64,000 nucleotides of DNA from positions 109,461,297-109,525,296 of the forward strand of contig CM048750.1 in the NCBI GenBank assembly GCA_026315105.1, given 5' to 3'. Under the pieces are notes generated by a model, which saw nothing but the letters and a program-made list of their open reading frames with translations, ran no database searches and was not told the origin of the DNA. The first letter of the stretch is position 1. Every line of letters starts with the position of its first letter. The position numbers and the translations under genes were made by a program. This document shows, in pieces, positions 1 through 12,237 of this stretch. The DNA comes from Locusta migratoria (taxonomy: Eukaryota; Arthropoda; Insecta; Orthoptera; Acrididae).

Positions 1-378
1 TTATGTGATCTAAATCGACGCTGTCTCTCCACATCTACTTTCTTTTTCAATGGCACTGTACACCACAACGTTGTACAAGTTGTTTCCTACAAATACTGAC
101 ACCTGTAATTCTGGTATTTAACTCCTCGACCGTGCTCGACGAGCAGTCGTCTACATTCGGGAGACCGTACCAAAAGTATTAGACCTACATCAGCCGCAAT
201 GGACTTTTGGTATTTCAACATTATGAAACTTTTATCCATTGTGTAGGAACCTGCGACTGTTTATTGAAATAGGTTTCAGAAATTACAGCAACCAGTCGCC
301 AACCAACAACTAAGAATTGTATTCCTTGTTGACAATGTCGTTCCTTCAAGAAGTATATCTGGAACAAGTTTTGAAATG

Positions 379-452
379 TTGAAAGACGTCCACTGAATGT
401 ATGGTAGTGTACCATTTTTGCGTTATTAATTGACCTAAAGTATTTCTGTACC
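379..452 (-). repeat. SINE-like body fragment shared with 43815-43928
   Basis: This stretch aligns by eye, at roughly three bases in four, to 43852-43928; both carry 'cgtccactga' and, about 40 bases later, 'acctaaagt'. In the second copy a tRNA-like head follows to the right, so this is probably the body of a minus-strand tRNA-derived SINE whose head was lost. The junction at 467 is the end of a Helitron, which may have removed it. I see nothing recognisable in 1-378. Confidence 0.45.
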
Positions 453-466
453 ATTAATATTGTCTA

Positions 467-1081
467 CTAGCTGAAAACCCGGCGTTGCCCGGGTATTTAT
501 TTACTTATTCGAGCCTTGAGTTAGTACTTTATCTATCCCTTTCTCTCTCTCTGTCCATCTCCTTAGTTCAAAAAACGTCTTCCATTCATCAGAGAATTTA
601 TAAGAAATCACACGTAAAAATGCACTCGTTTCGAGGAATCCAATCACGAAATTCAACAATAATGATTGTAATAATATCACAGATCGACCACTTGCTGTAA
701 TGCGCGAAATGTCAAATCGATTTTTATTCTCTTTTACTGCTATATTTATATATTGTTATATTTCCTTATTCGTATGCTTATCCTTACAGAGAAAGAGCTG
801 AAGACATTGTAGCACGCATAGACCTAAGATATAGTCTGTGGCATCACGTTTCGTTATATGTAACCTCCTTGCTATGGAGTCGCATACGTCATCGCTGGCG
901 TTCAGTCCGAATTTGTTTTTATAATTTTACGACTTTCAACCACCATATCTTCCATCCCCTTATAGCTATCGGCATGGAACTGCTATGGTGTACAACGGGA
1001 CACTTCGGACAACAATTACACACAGGCCATTTGTTTGCGTTTTGAAGTTTTCGCTGCAGAGCAAAATATTAACACACACAA

Positions 1082-1112
<31 letters not shown>

Positions 1113-1128
1113 ATTTTATATACACCGA
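467..1128 (-). mobile_element. Non-autonomous Helitron-like element (minus strand)
   Basis: Read on the minus strand, the element begins with TC (complement of 1127-1128) and a TATATAAAAT run, and ends with the hairpin ACCCGG-loop-CCGGGT (477-494) followed within 10 bases by CTAG (467-470). The flanking bases are A on one side and T on the other, the AT target expected for Helitrons. The interior from about 830 to 1110 matches 45930-46205, which lies in a second minus-strand copy. No Rep/helicase reading frame is present, so it would depend on an autonomous relative. A (CA)n tract at 1072-1108 has expanded inside it. Confidence 0.75.
1072..1108. repeat. (CA)n microsatellite
   Basis: Dinucleotide CA/AC run with one interruption near its start, located near the 5' end of the minus-strand Helitron. 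It is the reason for an apparent poly-threonine/histidine frame here. Confidence 0.95.
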
Positions 1129-2054
1129 TGACTATCCATCCCAATATACTCCATCCTTTTATCATTATCAACCCTCAAGCAACAATGCAACCAATAAAAC
1201 CATTTTCAAACAGTAAACACAATTTTCAAAGAGTGATTATTGTTTCTCATTTCGCTTTATATTCTTCAAATTACCAAGTATCTATCAGATCGCTATAAAA
1301 CTGTGCCTAAAACCTTCCTCAGGTATAAATTTGTAACTGTACAAATATTTAAGTCTCTGCGTCTTTGTCGTTCGGACGTGATAGGCGTACACCGAACAGA
1401 CATTCACATTTATAAGTATAGATTAGTATGTTAACTATTTTTTATTCTGTTTATTAATAATCATTGTCCCATGTTTTCACCCGTGTGACTGAACTTGTGT
1501 GTTCATGTGAATGTCGAAGGTTGTTTTTAAAATTGACTGACTGCTTGCGCAGTGGCTTACTGTCGCCGCCTCGCACTTTAGGGCCTCGTTTACTTCAATT
1601 AAGAACGCATGGCTTCGTTTGTCGTCTGCGCTGGCGTCTGCTGGGTGTCTATAAATAAGCTTATTAGTGAGGTGGCCGTGTCCTTAGTAAGGTGCCAACC
1701 TAATCCTGGACGAGAGAGGTGACAAGAGACCTCTCTGGGAGGCGTTCAAGAAGGTAATATCTTCCTCAGGTAGAGAGGGTTGGTAGACACTATGCACTGA
1801 ATGCGCTCTGTATGGGTTTTTAGCGCGCTCTACGTCCGGGAAGGTTTTAGCGTGGCCTTAGGGCTTCACTCTTTCTGCGACCATGGAAGTAACTACATTA
1901 TTGAATCATGCTGAGGGAAGGCATGCTGTGAACAGGTCGTCTTGATTTATCGGTGATAGTTTTCTTGAGTAATTCTTTCGCTCTGCGAGGCGCATAGTTT
2001 CTTAATTTACAGAACTCGGGTAATTTGGTGTAAATTTAGTATTTGCATTTCCCT
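1129..2054. other. No gene seen
   Basis: No convincing frame or repeat family. A TATAAATA string occurs near 1651, and a perfect 8-bp inverted repeat (AGAGAGGT at 1713-1720, ACCTCTCT at 1729-1736) could form a small hairpin. Neither is enough to call a promoter or an RNA gene. Confidence 0.5.
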
Positions 2055-3050
2055 TCTGGTCAAATTTGCCATTGGATAGGGGATTTCCAGTCAGAGAGGA
2101 CTCAGTTCGAAGTAATCGGTGGTAAGGCATCGACTACGACAAAGGTGGTATCGGGCGTTCCACAGGGTAATGTTATTGGTCCTCTGCTGTTCCTTATTTA
2201 CATAAACGATTTAGGGGGAAATCTAAGTAGCTCATAGTTTATTTGCAGATGACGCCGTCATTTACCATCTAGTAAAATGAAGATCAAAACCATCTGCAGA
2301 ACGATCTGAATAAGATATCACTATGGTGTAAAACTTGGCAATTGACTCTAAATAATGAGAAGTGTGAAGACGTCCATGTGAGTGCGAAAAGTAATCCGTT
2401 AAACTTTGTTTACAAGACAAATCAATCAAAAGTGAAGGCCATAAACTTCCCAAAATACCTAGGAATTACTATTACTCCAGATTTAATTGGAAGGAACACG
2501 TAGATAATGTGGTGGGAAAGGCGAACCAGAGACTGCGTTTTATTGGCAGAACCCTTAAAAGATGCAACAGAACTACAAAAGAAACTGCATACACTACGCT
2601 TGTCCGTCCATTTTTGGAGTATTGCTGCCCAGTGTGGGATCCTTATCAGGTGGGTTTGACAGAGGACATCGAAAGAGTCAAAAAAAGGAGAGCTCGTTTC
2701 TTATTGTCACGATACAGGGGAGACAGCGTTACGGAAATGATACAGGATGTGGGCTGGGAATCATTACAACAACGGCGCTTATCACTGGCTACTTACGAAA
2801 CTACAATCGCCAACATTCTCCTCCGAATGCGACAATATATTGTTCACTCCCACTTACATAGGTAGAAATGATCATCAGAATAAAATACGAGAAATCAGAG
2901 CTCGAACAGAGAGTTTCAGGTGTTCTTTCTTTCCGCGCGCTATTCGAGAATAGAATGGGAGTTAAATAGTATAATGGTGGTTCGACGAACCCTTTGCCAG
3001 GTACTTTAATGTGATTTGCAGAGTATCCCATGTAGATGTAGAGTAGATTT
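2055..3050 (+). pseudogene. CR1/Jockey-like LINE, 5'-truncated, decayed reverse transcriptase
   Basis: Fragments in several frames give the C-terminal half of a non-LTR reverse transcriptase: SGVPQGNVIGPLLFLIYINDL near 2150, FADD-type sequence near 2245, then GKANQRLRFIGRTLKRCN, FLEYCCPVWDPYQVGL and MIQDVGWESLQQRRLSLA (2515-2790). The last blocks are typical of CR1/Jockey-superfamily ORF2 proteins. Stops and frameshifts (for example near 2237 and 2790) show it is dead. The 3' end is a short GTAGATGTAGA run near 3035-3050 instead of poly(A), as in CR1-type elements. The same family recurs, longer, at 35384-36765. The exact clade is inferred from motifs only. Confidence 0.8.
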
Positions 3051-4609
3051 TGTGTCCGGTTTTTCTCAAGTTGGAATACTCGTTTGTGGCCTTCAGCCTT
3101 TGTTTAAAGTTAGTATGTTTAAATTTTCTTGTTGTTTTGTAACTAACGTTTTCTCATCACGTCTGTATCTGCGAGTATGCTAAATATTTCTCATATCTTA
3201 TTGTTTGATTACACCTTTCCTGTCTTGTATGACCCATTGCATCAAGTGCTTTCATAACAGTCATTACTTCGGCCTTCATACATGCTTTTATTAATACTAG
3301 CTTTCTTGTATATGAAATCTCGCGTGTGCTTTAATTGCTTATTCTAAATTAATTTCTTTTGTAAATTCTGTGTAATTCCTCTGGTCGCACACCACGTGTA
3401 CTTATGAATAGTATGCCAATGACTCCCCAAAAATGAGTTGGTTTAGTGCCTAGTGATTTTAAATTTGTGCTTCATGACACCTACCATATAGTCAAAAACA
3501 CTGCCGCTGCTTCGTTTGTCGGTACTATGAATTGTCCCAACATAGGTAATGTACTGCAAGCGTTATGCACATGTGTGGCTTTGAATGAATGTATGTGCTT
3601 TCATCTATCCGTTGTGTGTTTGCAACGTTCTTCCCACGTTACCTCCATATTTATATAGGGCAGAAACTATTTTATTATGGGCAATAACTTTATGATTTAA
3701 TTCACTATTGTACAAGGTGTGTGCTTAATTTGGTCTTCCCACGTTTATTTGCTTGTTATTTTCTTGAATATATGATGATTTAAAGTATCAAACCTCTGTT
3801 TATAATTTCATGCTCCCCGTTCCATGTTAAATTATCTATTCATTTATTTCTTAACATTAATGTTGTGTTTGTTAAAACGTTGGATGCTCCGTTAAGGAAT
3901 GAGCAGTTAGATAAATTTCCGTTGTGCAAATACTGTTGGTGTAGGTACAGGTTAAAGGCTTGCTATTTTTTTACCTCCAGAATCCTTTGTAAGTAAGACC
4001 TCGATATTCTCAGGTCTCGTGGAGCTCTTCCTGGTCTTAATTGCATTGGGAAATAGCTATTAAAGGGCATGTTATAAAGACTTACGTAAAATTAATATCC
4101 ATGATTACAAGTTCAAATAGTACTGAAATAGAAGTTAACAAGGACTACTTTGTATATATGCATTATTTTGTTTTCAGATATGCTAACCGTGCTTGAGATG
4201 TGCTCCAGAATCATAAATTTCCAGCCAACAGTATTTGCGTCGCGGATTGGCATTTCACAACAAGTTTTACCTGGAAAACTCCCTCCGTTATCAAACCCGT
4301 CTTTGTACGTCTAAAAACATCTGTATAAGGTATATGCCGCGCTGGAAAATGTTCTGAATACAGCATTCGGGGCTCAGTTGCATTGCGACTGTGCGTCTCC
4401 TTATAGATCATTACATCTGCGTTATCTTTCCTAAACTACACTTCATTTGTTACCTGTCTGACTGTAAGACCTGACTAACTTCAAACAGGCGGCCACGCGA
4501 TGTTATCATATCGAAATTACTCGGAAACGCATATCGGCTGACTTCATCGTTTCTACTTCCATTTCCCTTGTAGATGGCAGAGGTTCCTTGTTGCATCCAT
4601 GTATGCGGG
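3051..4609. other. No gene seen
   Basis: AT-rich sequence without a frame, tRNA-like box or repeat that I can match to anything else in the window. Confidence 0.5.
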
Positions 4610-4760
4610 ACACCTAAATATAAAGGGAGCCACCAGTTATATATATTGTGAAATGCAACCGTCCTATAAGACTCCCTTGGGGCACGCCGAAATCACTTTA
4701 ACGACTGAAGACATTGCCCTTTATAGTGTTCCCATTTCCGCCGCCGTTGCAGGTTTTATA
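4610..4760 (-). pseudogene. Short reverse-transcriptase relic (LINE)
   Basis: On the minus strand, roughly 4705 down to 4650 reads SDFGVPQGSLIGRLHFTIYI, which fits the block GVPQGSxxGPLLFxIYIND conserved in Jockey/CR1-type reverse transcriptases. The surrounding sequence is too decayed to extend the match with confidence. Only one motif supports this call. Confidence 0.4.
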
Positions 4761-5689
4761 CGTAGTCGTATATGAAACCCACCAAGCGCTGCAGCGAGCA
4801 AAGTGAATATTATGGTACTGCTGACCGAACGCGTGCGTTGCGGTGGCTGGTTATTTTAATGTTTTACATCGCCAGCCGCACCGATGCCGCATTGTGTTTG
4901 TGGATGAATAATATGCGTGGAACACATGCGGCCACAGATTAATGCTCTGTACGCGACTGATAGCTGCGATGAAATTTGAAACAGCCGAAAACGCTGCTGA
5001 TGAGAGAATCACGCTGCAGCGTTTAGATCCGCTAATTTCCAACCGACAGTCTATTATACAGTATGAACAAGATTGAAGATTAAATTTCTTACACGCAGTA
5101 GTCCAAATTCAATTAACTTGCTTTCAGCAACCAACTATTTCGTTCGCCAACTGCGAGAAAAACACCACGCTTGAGAATAATCGGACTGTAAACAATGTTT
5201 GGAAATGCTGCGATGACACTGTAGCCTTCTGACTTGTATTATTTCAGCAGCACAATTCAAGACAGTAATCACATTGAAGTAAGTGAAAAGACCAGCGATA
5301 TAATTCATATTTAGCTGGAAAGCTTGAGTTTATTAAATAGTACCATTACCAGTTACGCTAGTTCGAATCAGACACTTTTCTTAACCAGCAACATTCAAGT
5401 ATAATTACAAGGTAACGAAAATTTACAACCACCTCAGAATGGACAAGGCCGCCTTCTATTACGGAGTACGGTCTGATGAGTAACTTCGACGTGCGGCATA
5501 TATACACTGGACAGTCAAAGAAACTTTTACACCTTACATATTTTAATGTCTCCGCAAGCATGCAGAAATACCGAAACGCAATGTAGTATGGACTCGACAA
5601 ATGTCTGAAATAGTGATGGAGGAAATTAATAAGAAGCACCCTGAAGGGTTGGCCTGAAATGCGTAAGACGTGGAGTTATTGGGATAATT

Positions 5690-6052
5690 TTCGTAAGGTG
5701 TGATTCGTCTGTAAAGGAGACCGCACATAAAACGCTTGTACGATCCCGTCTTGAGTATTGCTCAAGTGTTTGGGATCTCCACGACATCAGTTTAAAGGAG
5801 GACGTAGGAGCAGTTCAGAGGCGGGTGGCTAGGTTTGTAACTGGCAGATTCGATCAATGGGCGAGTGTTGCCTCAATGCTTCGGGAACTCAACTGGCAGT
5901 CGCTGGTCGGAAGGCGACGTTCTTTTTGAGAAGCACTGTTGAACAAATTTAGAGGTCTGGAGTTACAGGCTGACTGCAGAACTATGGCGTCAAATTGGCA
6001 GTTGACTCTAAATAATGAGAAGTGTGAAGTCGTCCACATGAGTACGAAAACA
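5690..6052 (+). pseudogene. Chimeric CR1-like LINE relic
   Basis: From about 5725 the plus strand reads KTLVRSRLEYCSSVWDLHD, then VQRRVARFVTGRFDQW and MLRELNWQSLVGRRR, the C-terminal part of a CR1/Jockey-type ORF2. It is related to the relic at 59290-60105 (shared 'aaacgcttgt', 'cttgagtattgct' and 'gagaagcactgttga'). At about 5992 the sequence switches to a piece of the other CR1-like family of this window (compare 2336-2400 and 36047-36090, all with 'ttgactctaaataat'). Two different LINE families are therefore joined here. Confidence 0.7.
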
Positions 6053-6055
6053 GCC

Positions 6056-6904
6056 TTTGAAGAATATAATAATGTGTTAATCTGTTATCGAATATAATCA
6101 TGATTACACGGATCAGGGGTGGGTTTTGATAACTGTCTTAATTCAAATTTAGAAATAGTATTCTGCTACAATAAGTTAGGATTCCAGGATTCCAGTTTCG
6201 TGTGGTGCTAACATTTTTAATGAATTATAATTTGTTACTAGCTTTGTATAAGAAAATAACGAAACTATTAGCCTAACACTCTAAAACTGTGATTTCTCTG
6301 TGGTCATAATATTTACTGAACTGTTCATAGAAGAGATTTAATCGCGCTTTGTAGATAAAGATAGCCAAATCACTATAGAGTCCCTTAAGCCTACAAGCAC
6401 CAAGCCCAGGCAGAATTTGCCCGTAAATATTTTTTATTAAAAAAAATGATGTTAAATATAATTCTTTGTTTTTGAGACTTTTCTGTTTGTCTCTCACTTT
6501 ATAAGGTGCTACATTGTACATTTCTATGGTTATAATTTTGAAAACTGCAACTAAAATATAAAACTTTTATGCCGAAGGGCACATTTTGACCTGGGTTGGT
6601 ACTCTATGCGACCGTAATTCACTGTCTTTCCTACAAGCACCAAAGCGAAAAGAGAACAATTAAGTGTTGCCAGATGTCCTCCCCCTCTTAGTCAACTGGT
6701 TACCAATATGGTAAAGTCACAACAAATTCATCAAGATAACGTCACTACTAGCTCTGAAACAAAATGGCCGCGAGGGATGGCCCAGGATAACACAACCCTC
6801 CTCCACCTATGACGTAATCCAAGATGGCGACCACTAAAAGGTTCAAATTTACAATTGTCCTTGAATGTTTATACAATACTTACATCTGGCATGGCGCTAC
6901 AGCT
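6056..6904. other. No gene seen
   Basis: AT-rich sequence. The short string CCAAGATGGCG occurs near 6822, but I could not build a full element from it. Confidence 0.45.
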
Positions 6905-7103
6905 TCTAAATGTTCAAATGTTTGTAAAGATTATGGGACTTAACTTCGGGGTCATCAGTCCCTAAACTTACAAACTACTTATGAACTACTTACGAACTAG
7001 GACGGCACAAATATCCATGCCCTAGGGGGGATTCGAACCCCCGACCGTAGTGGCCGTGCAGACCGTGACTGAAGCGCCTCAGTCCCCTCGGCCACCGCGG
7101 ATG
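6905..7103 (-). mobile_element. tRNA-derived SINE, subfamily 1a
   Basis: On the minus strand the head reads GGCCGAGGGGAC... (A-box-like) and GGGGTTCGAATCCCCCC (B box), followed by a body with 'ctagttcgtaagtag' and the 3' stem-loop GGGACT/AGTCCC (complement of 6935-6962) whose loop contains TGATGACC. The tail region reads 'caaacatttgaaca'. The Pol III promoter layout is the basis of the call. It is non-coding and depends on a LINE for movement. Confidence 0.85.
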
Positions 7104-7426
7104 TGGCTTCGGTGGCTTTGGTGCTAACTTCAAGCGGTGTAAATTAGAAATTTTTCTCAGCAAAAGAAATTCTAGTGGTGGCCAACTGCGCTAAAGGAAA
7201 ATTCAGTTACTTCTAGGCCCCTCTTGGACTACATCAAAGAGGGAAATGGAGGAGGAAGACATGGGCCTTGGTATTTCTTGACAGCCATCTTACATTGGAA
7301 ACAGAATTACGTAAAATAAATGCATTTTACAGGATTTACAGCTTATTGTAACTGACCAAATTTGCACTTAGTTGGTGCTCCGTGTAACCTAAAACACCTT
7401 GGTGTTGCTACGGTTAATACACTCAT

Positions 7427-8797
7427 GCACATTAAAATTACTACACCATGAAGTTGAAGTGCTACAGATGCGAGATTTATCCGACAGGAAGAAGATGCTG
7501 TGATATGCAAATGATTAGCTTTTCGGAGCATTCACACGAGGTTGGCGCCGGTGGTGACACCTACAACGTGCTGACATGAGGAAAGATTCCAAACGATTTC
7601 TCATACACAAATAGTAGTTTACCGGCGTTGCCTGGTGAAACGTTGTTGTGATGCCTGGTGTAAGCAGGAAAAATGCGTACCATCACGGTTCCTGCTTTGA
7701 TAAAGGTCTGATTGTATCCTATCGCGATTGCGGTTTATCGTATCGCGACATTGCTGCTCGCGTTGGTCGCGAGCCAATGATTGTTAGCAGAATATGGAAT
7801 CGGTGGGTTCAGGAGGGCAATAGGAACGTCGTGCGGGATCCCAACGGCCTCGTATCACTAGCAGTCGAGATGACAGGCATCTTATCGGCATGGCTTTACC
7901 TGTTCGTGCAGCCACGTCTCGATCCCTGTGTCAACAGATGGGGACGTTTGCAAGACAACAACCATCTGCACGAACAGTTCGACGACGTTTGTATGAACCA
8001 TCAGCTCGGAGACCATGGCTGCGGTTACGCTTGATGCTGAATCACAGTATGGTGTACGCAACGACGAATCTGGTTGCACGAATGGCAAACCGACATTTTT
8101 TTCGGAAGGAACCATGTTCTGTTTACAGCATCATGATGGTCGCATCCGTGTTTGGCGACATGTCGGTAAACGTACATTGGAAGCGTGTATTCGTCATCGC
8201 CGTACTGGCGTATCACCCAGCGTGATGGTAAGGGATGCCATTGGTTACACGTGTCGGTCAACTCTAGTTCGCAACGTTGGCACTTTGAGCAGTGGCCGCT
8301 ACATTTCATGTGTGTTACGACCCTTGGCTCTACCCTTTATTCGATCCCTGTGAAACCCTATATTTCAGAAGGATAATGCACGACGAATGTTTCAGGTTCT
8401 GTACGGTCCTTTCTGGATACGGAAACTGTTCGACGGCTGCCCTGCCAGCACATTTTCCAGATCTCTCACCAACTGAAAACGTCTGGTCAATGGTGGCTGA
8501 ATCGCTGGCTCGTCAGAATACGCCAGTCACTACTCTGGATGACCTGTGGTATCGTGTTGAAGCTACATGGGCATATGTACCTGTACACGCCACGTAAGCT
8601 CTGTTTGACTCAATTCCCAGGCGTATCCAGGCCGTTATTACGCCCAGAGGTGGTTGTTCTGGGTACTGATTGCTTAGGATCTATCCACCCAAATTACGTG
8701 AAAATGTATCATATGTCAGTTCTAATATAATATATTTCTCCAATGAATACCCGTCTATCATCAGCATTTCTTCTTGGTGTAGCAATTTTAATGGCCA
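7427..8797 (+). mobile_element. Tc1-like DNA transposon, degenerate
   Basis: Both ends carry the inverted motif CATTAAAATTRCTACACCA (left 7430-7449, right complement near 8776-8794), followed by related subterminal sequence. The spacing of about 1.37 kb and one transposase inside match Tc1 elements. A second copy lies on the opposite strand at 46239-47590, and a fragment at 25345-25699. The left end lacks a clean TA, so its outermost bases may have mutated. Confidence 0.8.
7651..8669 (+). pseudogene. Tc1 transposase, frameshifted
   Basis: ATG at 7651 starts MPGVSRKNAYHHG, then the paired helix-turn-helix region (FDKGLIVSYRDCGLSYRDI; VSRIWNRWVQEGN). The frame changes near 7875, 8030 and 8370. 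Downstream pieces give ARQQPSARTVRRRL, HHDGRIRVWRH, DNARRMF and LSPTENVWSMVAE, ending ...VLGT-Y-stop at 8667-8669. The first catalytic aspartate block, normally SDESRF, reads SEGTMF, so the DDE site is damaged as well as frameshifted. The full-length product would be about 340 residues, typical for Tc1 transposases that bind the terminal repeats and catalyse cut-and-paste. Confidence 0.85.
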
Positions 8798-8802
8798 GTT
8801 GT

Positions 8803-8998
8803 ATGTTCAAATGTTTGTAAATCTATGAGACTTAACTGCTTGGTTATTAGCTTACAAACTACTTAAACTAACTTAAATTAACCTAAGGACAACACAGACA
8901 CCCCTTTTCGAGGGGCGACTCGAACCCCCCGACGGCGAACGGCCGCGCGCACTGCAGCATGGCGCCCCAGGGGGCACGGCCATTCCGCCGCTGCCGGG
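8803..8998 (-). mobile_element. tRNA-derived SINE, subfamily 1b
   Basis: Minus-strand head with GGGGGGTTCGAGTCGCCCC (B box) and a body distinguished by 'ttaggttaatttaagttag', a diagnostic shared with the copy at 31828-32026. The far end reads 'tgttcaaatgtttgtaaat'. The start is close to the right end of the Tc1 element, so it lies immediately beside it. Confidence 0.75.
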
Positions 8999-11046
8999 TT
9001 CATATTCAACTACCGTCGTATCTAAAATTGTACTCTTCAAAGTCGTACTTTGATTGACGTAGATACCACAGTCTCTGAGTTACTGAAAAATTAACCCATT
9101 TTTATTTCTGTGAACAGCAGTAATTTATTTTGAATATTTCATGAAGCATATCTGTATTGTACGTATTTATCGCTACTAAAAAATTTAGGCCATAACTTGG
9201 AATGAAATAATAATACGATTCAAATGTCAGAAGAATTGGGCATATGACAAAGGGGTAATTCATAAATATTGCACTCATTCAGTAGTGTGTCTGGACTGCA
9301 AAATCAAAGGTTATAACTTGTGACCATTTTATAAAAGCTATTTCGTTCGTTAGAACAGAGTGAATTTGACGTTAGTTTCTCGACAGCTTTCAAGATGGTG
9401 TTTTCGTGCCTTTACAAGACGTCATCGAACGATTATTCTCCGCGAGCGCTAAAATGACGGCGATAATGACGCTGAAGGCGTGCGTTAGGTTTTGCAAACT
9501 AAACAGGGAGCTGTAACGCCCCGTGTTAACAAGGGTGTTTACTATACGGTGCGTAGTTTGAGCGCTGGCGTTGACTATATTACAACACAGCTTCAAAGTG
9601 GTCACTACTCGGGTAGACTGCGCCGGTATACATGTACTTCAAACGTATTAGGTATAACACTACACTGCGATTGTGCCTGTACTATGACCATATTTTAGCA
9701 GAGTTGGTTTTATGAATTTAAAAGCAAAATCAGATTTAAAAAATTATTTCCAAAGTCGGAGAGTAAAGCGATCAAAGCACTTGATGTAATAGAATTGTTT
9801 TGTCCAAGATTTTCTATAATTACGATTAGTAGATAGGTCTCTGTTTCCTTTCTGTTCGTGTCTCCCATCTGTTCGTGTCTCCTTTATGCTCCTGTCTACT
9901 TTCTGTTTCCCCGTTATCCTAATTAGGTCATCTTTTTTCTTATATTCATGCGTGTCACTTTTCCTATGCAGTAAAGATATGAGTTAATCAGTAGGTAACT
10001 TTAATACTGGACAGATACTGTGAATAGATTATATTATTTATGTTAAAAAATAAATAAACGTGACAATTTTATTTTAAGTTTATTAAACACAGTGTAAATC
10101 GTGCGAAATGAACAACTTTGAAAATACAGTAACTTTATCAGTGCAAATTTGTTGTAGTTTGATTTAATAGGCAGAACCTATAGATGGTCTTTGACTTTTC
10201 AAAACAACCTTATAACACAGTAACATATACAGTCGCGACACTCACTGCTGTGAAAGTTGTTAATAGGGGTGATGTCTGTTTATAATTATTTGTGTGCGTA
10301 ACTAACGGAATAGTTGTTATAGTTTTTGCGTTACAAGCATTAGTAAAATATTAAGGGATATGCGTAACATGGACATTAATGTAAAACCAGCCAAGAACAA
10401 CCTTCTCATGAACAAATACTTATGAATATGTGTTATTTTGCAGCTTATTTTGCAATTGTAGCAACAATTGTGGAATTGGGTTCTACTTTGTTGAAAACAG
10501 TTTGATTGCTTTTTCCGTTTTCTTGCCAGGTCTGTGACGTCTTTCCTTCAGCTACAGCTGTGTTGGCTGCTTCGGTACGTTAAATACAACAGTTATTGCA
10601 TTCTATATGCGTTTCCTATGTTCCAATCTCATCGATTTTACTGGAATTGTAGTGAAGAAACCATAACGTTCCTGAGTAGAAAAGCGGCGACTTTTTGCTA
10701 AAGGCAGGTCTTCCGGTGTTTCTTAACCATTTCTTATTTTTAATAGAAAATGATATTATTCAGCAAAATCCTTTAGGTTACAAGATAATTGTAAATAAAC
10801 TGTACATTGCAGGACATACCTCATCAGGGATCTCAGTAAACCTAATAAAAACAAAGGTGGGGTAAATTTTAAATTACTACCTATTTTTATGGCACTACAT
10901 ACGTTCCCTAGAGTGAAGAGTCTGTAAAAATCAATGTAATGTTCAGAAACGTAGCTTGCCGGCCGCTTGGAACGCTGCAGTCGTAGTGTATAACAAACAT
11001 CTGCGCGAGTGTATGTTAGACTTTTCTTATACTGTGGGTAGGAACT
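8999..11046. other. No gene seen
   Basis: AT-rich. At 9840-9905 there are three loose repeats of 'ctgttcgtgtctcc'-like sequence. The longest open frame (10756-11076, minus) shows no family feature. Confidence 0.5.
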
Positions 11047-11286
11047 TTCGACCATAGATAATAACACACCGGACAAACAGTGTAGCGGCTATACACATGG
11101 CGTGACCTTTGGCGAACATTAGCCGGATATAATAAACAATACTACAGTTTTCAAGAAACGCTATCATTCTATACTAATAATGCTTTCACTTGAAATGTAG
11201 TGTTACTTGCCTTCACAAAAATATCTGTATATTCCTATGCAAAATTGTACCACAGCTGTATACTACCACGTGACTATTGGCAAAAC

Positions 11287-11719
11287 CAAGGAGGCTAGAA
11301 TACAGGGAGACGCCCTTATGCAGAAAAAGTAAAGCCTGCCTCCGCCATATTGCTAAGTTTTGGAGAAGTTTTCGTATTGTAGAACTGATGTTTTATGTCA
11401 CTTAAAATAAGAATAAAACATTCGACAGTTTTGTCGTGATGTACAATGTGTTAATGAATGCAAATTACCCATTAAAATTTCAGTTTTCGACTATATTATT
11501 ATGCGTATTTATTACTATTTATCCAAGAAAGTATATTGTTTGAAAGCACATACTTGCTGTGACTATCAGTTAAATGCATAAACAGCAAGAGAGTCAACTA
11601 AACGCATAGTTTTAACGGAGACTATAGCACTTCAAAACTGACCAATATGGCGGACAGGCTTCAACTGACGTATGTGCTGGGCATAGATAATTCCATCTCC
11701 CTTTATTATAACCTCCTTG
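11287..11719. mobile_element. MITE with 8-bp target duplication (hAT/P-like)
   Basis: The element starts CAAGGAGG and ends CCTCCTTG, and is flanked on both sides by GGCAAAAC (11279-11286 and 11720-11727), a perfect 8-bp target duplication. The inverted termini continue for roughly 80-90 bp with gaps; the left arm has 'cctccgccatattg' near 11341 and the right arm 'caatatggcggaca' near 11643. It is 433 bp and has no transposase. Eight-base duplications are made by hAT and P superfamily transposases, so one of these probably mobilised it. Confidence 0.75.
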
Positions 11720-12080
11720 GGCAAAACAACGGTTTAGCTGCAGAAATATTGGTGCCATGAAAACGATGCCAAACCTTCGACCATATATACTAGTAGACCG
11801 GGCAAACAGTAGAACAGCTTTACACGTGGTGTGGTAGCGTAACTGTTTGCAGATATTAGTTGGATATAAATAACAGCTGAGCAGTTTTCACGAAATGAAA
11901 TTACTTTGAACTAATAATATCTGCACATGAAATTTAGTATTACTTCCATTCGCAAAAAGCTGTTTATAATCATAAATACAGCTAGACACGACAGATGTTT
12001 TGCCAACAGCCACGTGGTTTAGCCCTGAGTTGTTGGTGCCAAGAAAGAGGCATCATGTTCTGTCTAGTATTATCTATGGT

Positions 12081-12237
12081 AGAGCCGCAGCCTCCCGTCG
12101 GAGGTTCAAATCCCCCACTCGGGCACGGATGTTTGTGTCGTCTTTAGTATAAGGTAGTTGATAAGTAGTTTGTAAGTTTAGGGACTGATGACCCCGCAGT
12201 TAAGTGCCTTAAGCTTAAAAAAATTGAACGTTTGAAC
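12081..12237 (+). mobile_element. tRNA-derived SINE, 5'-truncated
   Basis: B-box region GGAGGTTCAAATCCCCC, body with 'agtataaggtagttgataag', 3' stem-loop GGGACTGATGACC, and the 'gaacgtttgaacatc' tail. It is flanked by ATCTATGGT on both sides (12072-12080 and 12238-12246), so it inserted into one of the TATCTATGGTCGAA motifs of the surrounding repeat. Confidence 0.8.

Noticed and set aside
6700..7320. Possible foldback element around the SINE at 6905
   Set aside because: Flanks share 'ccaaga' and 'cctcctcca'-type strings in inverted order, but I could not align arms over more than about 30 bases.
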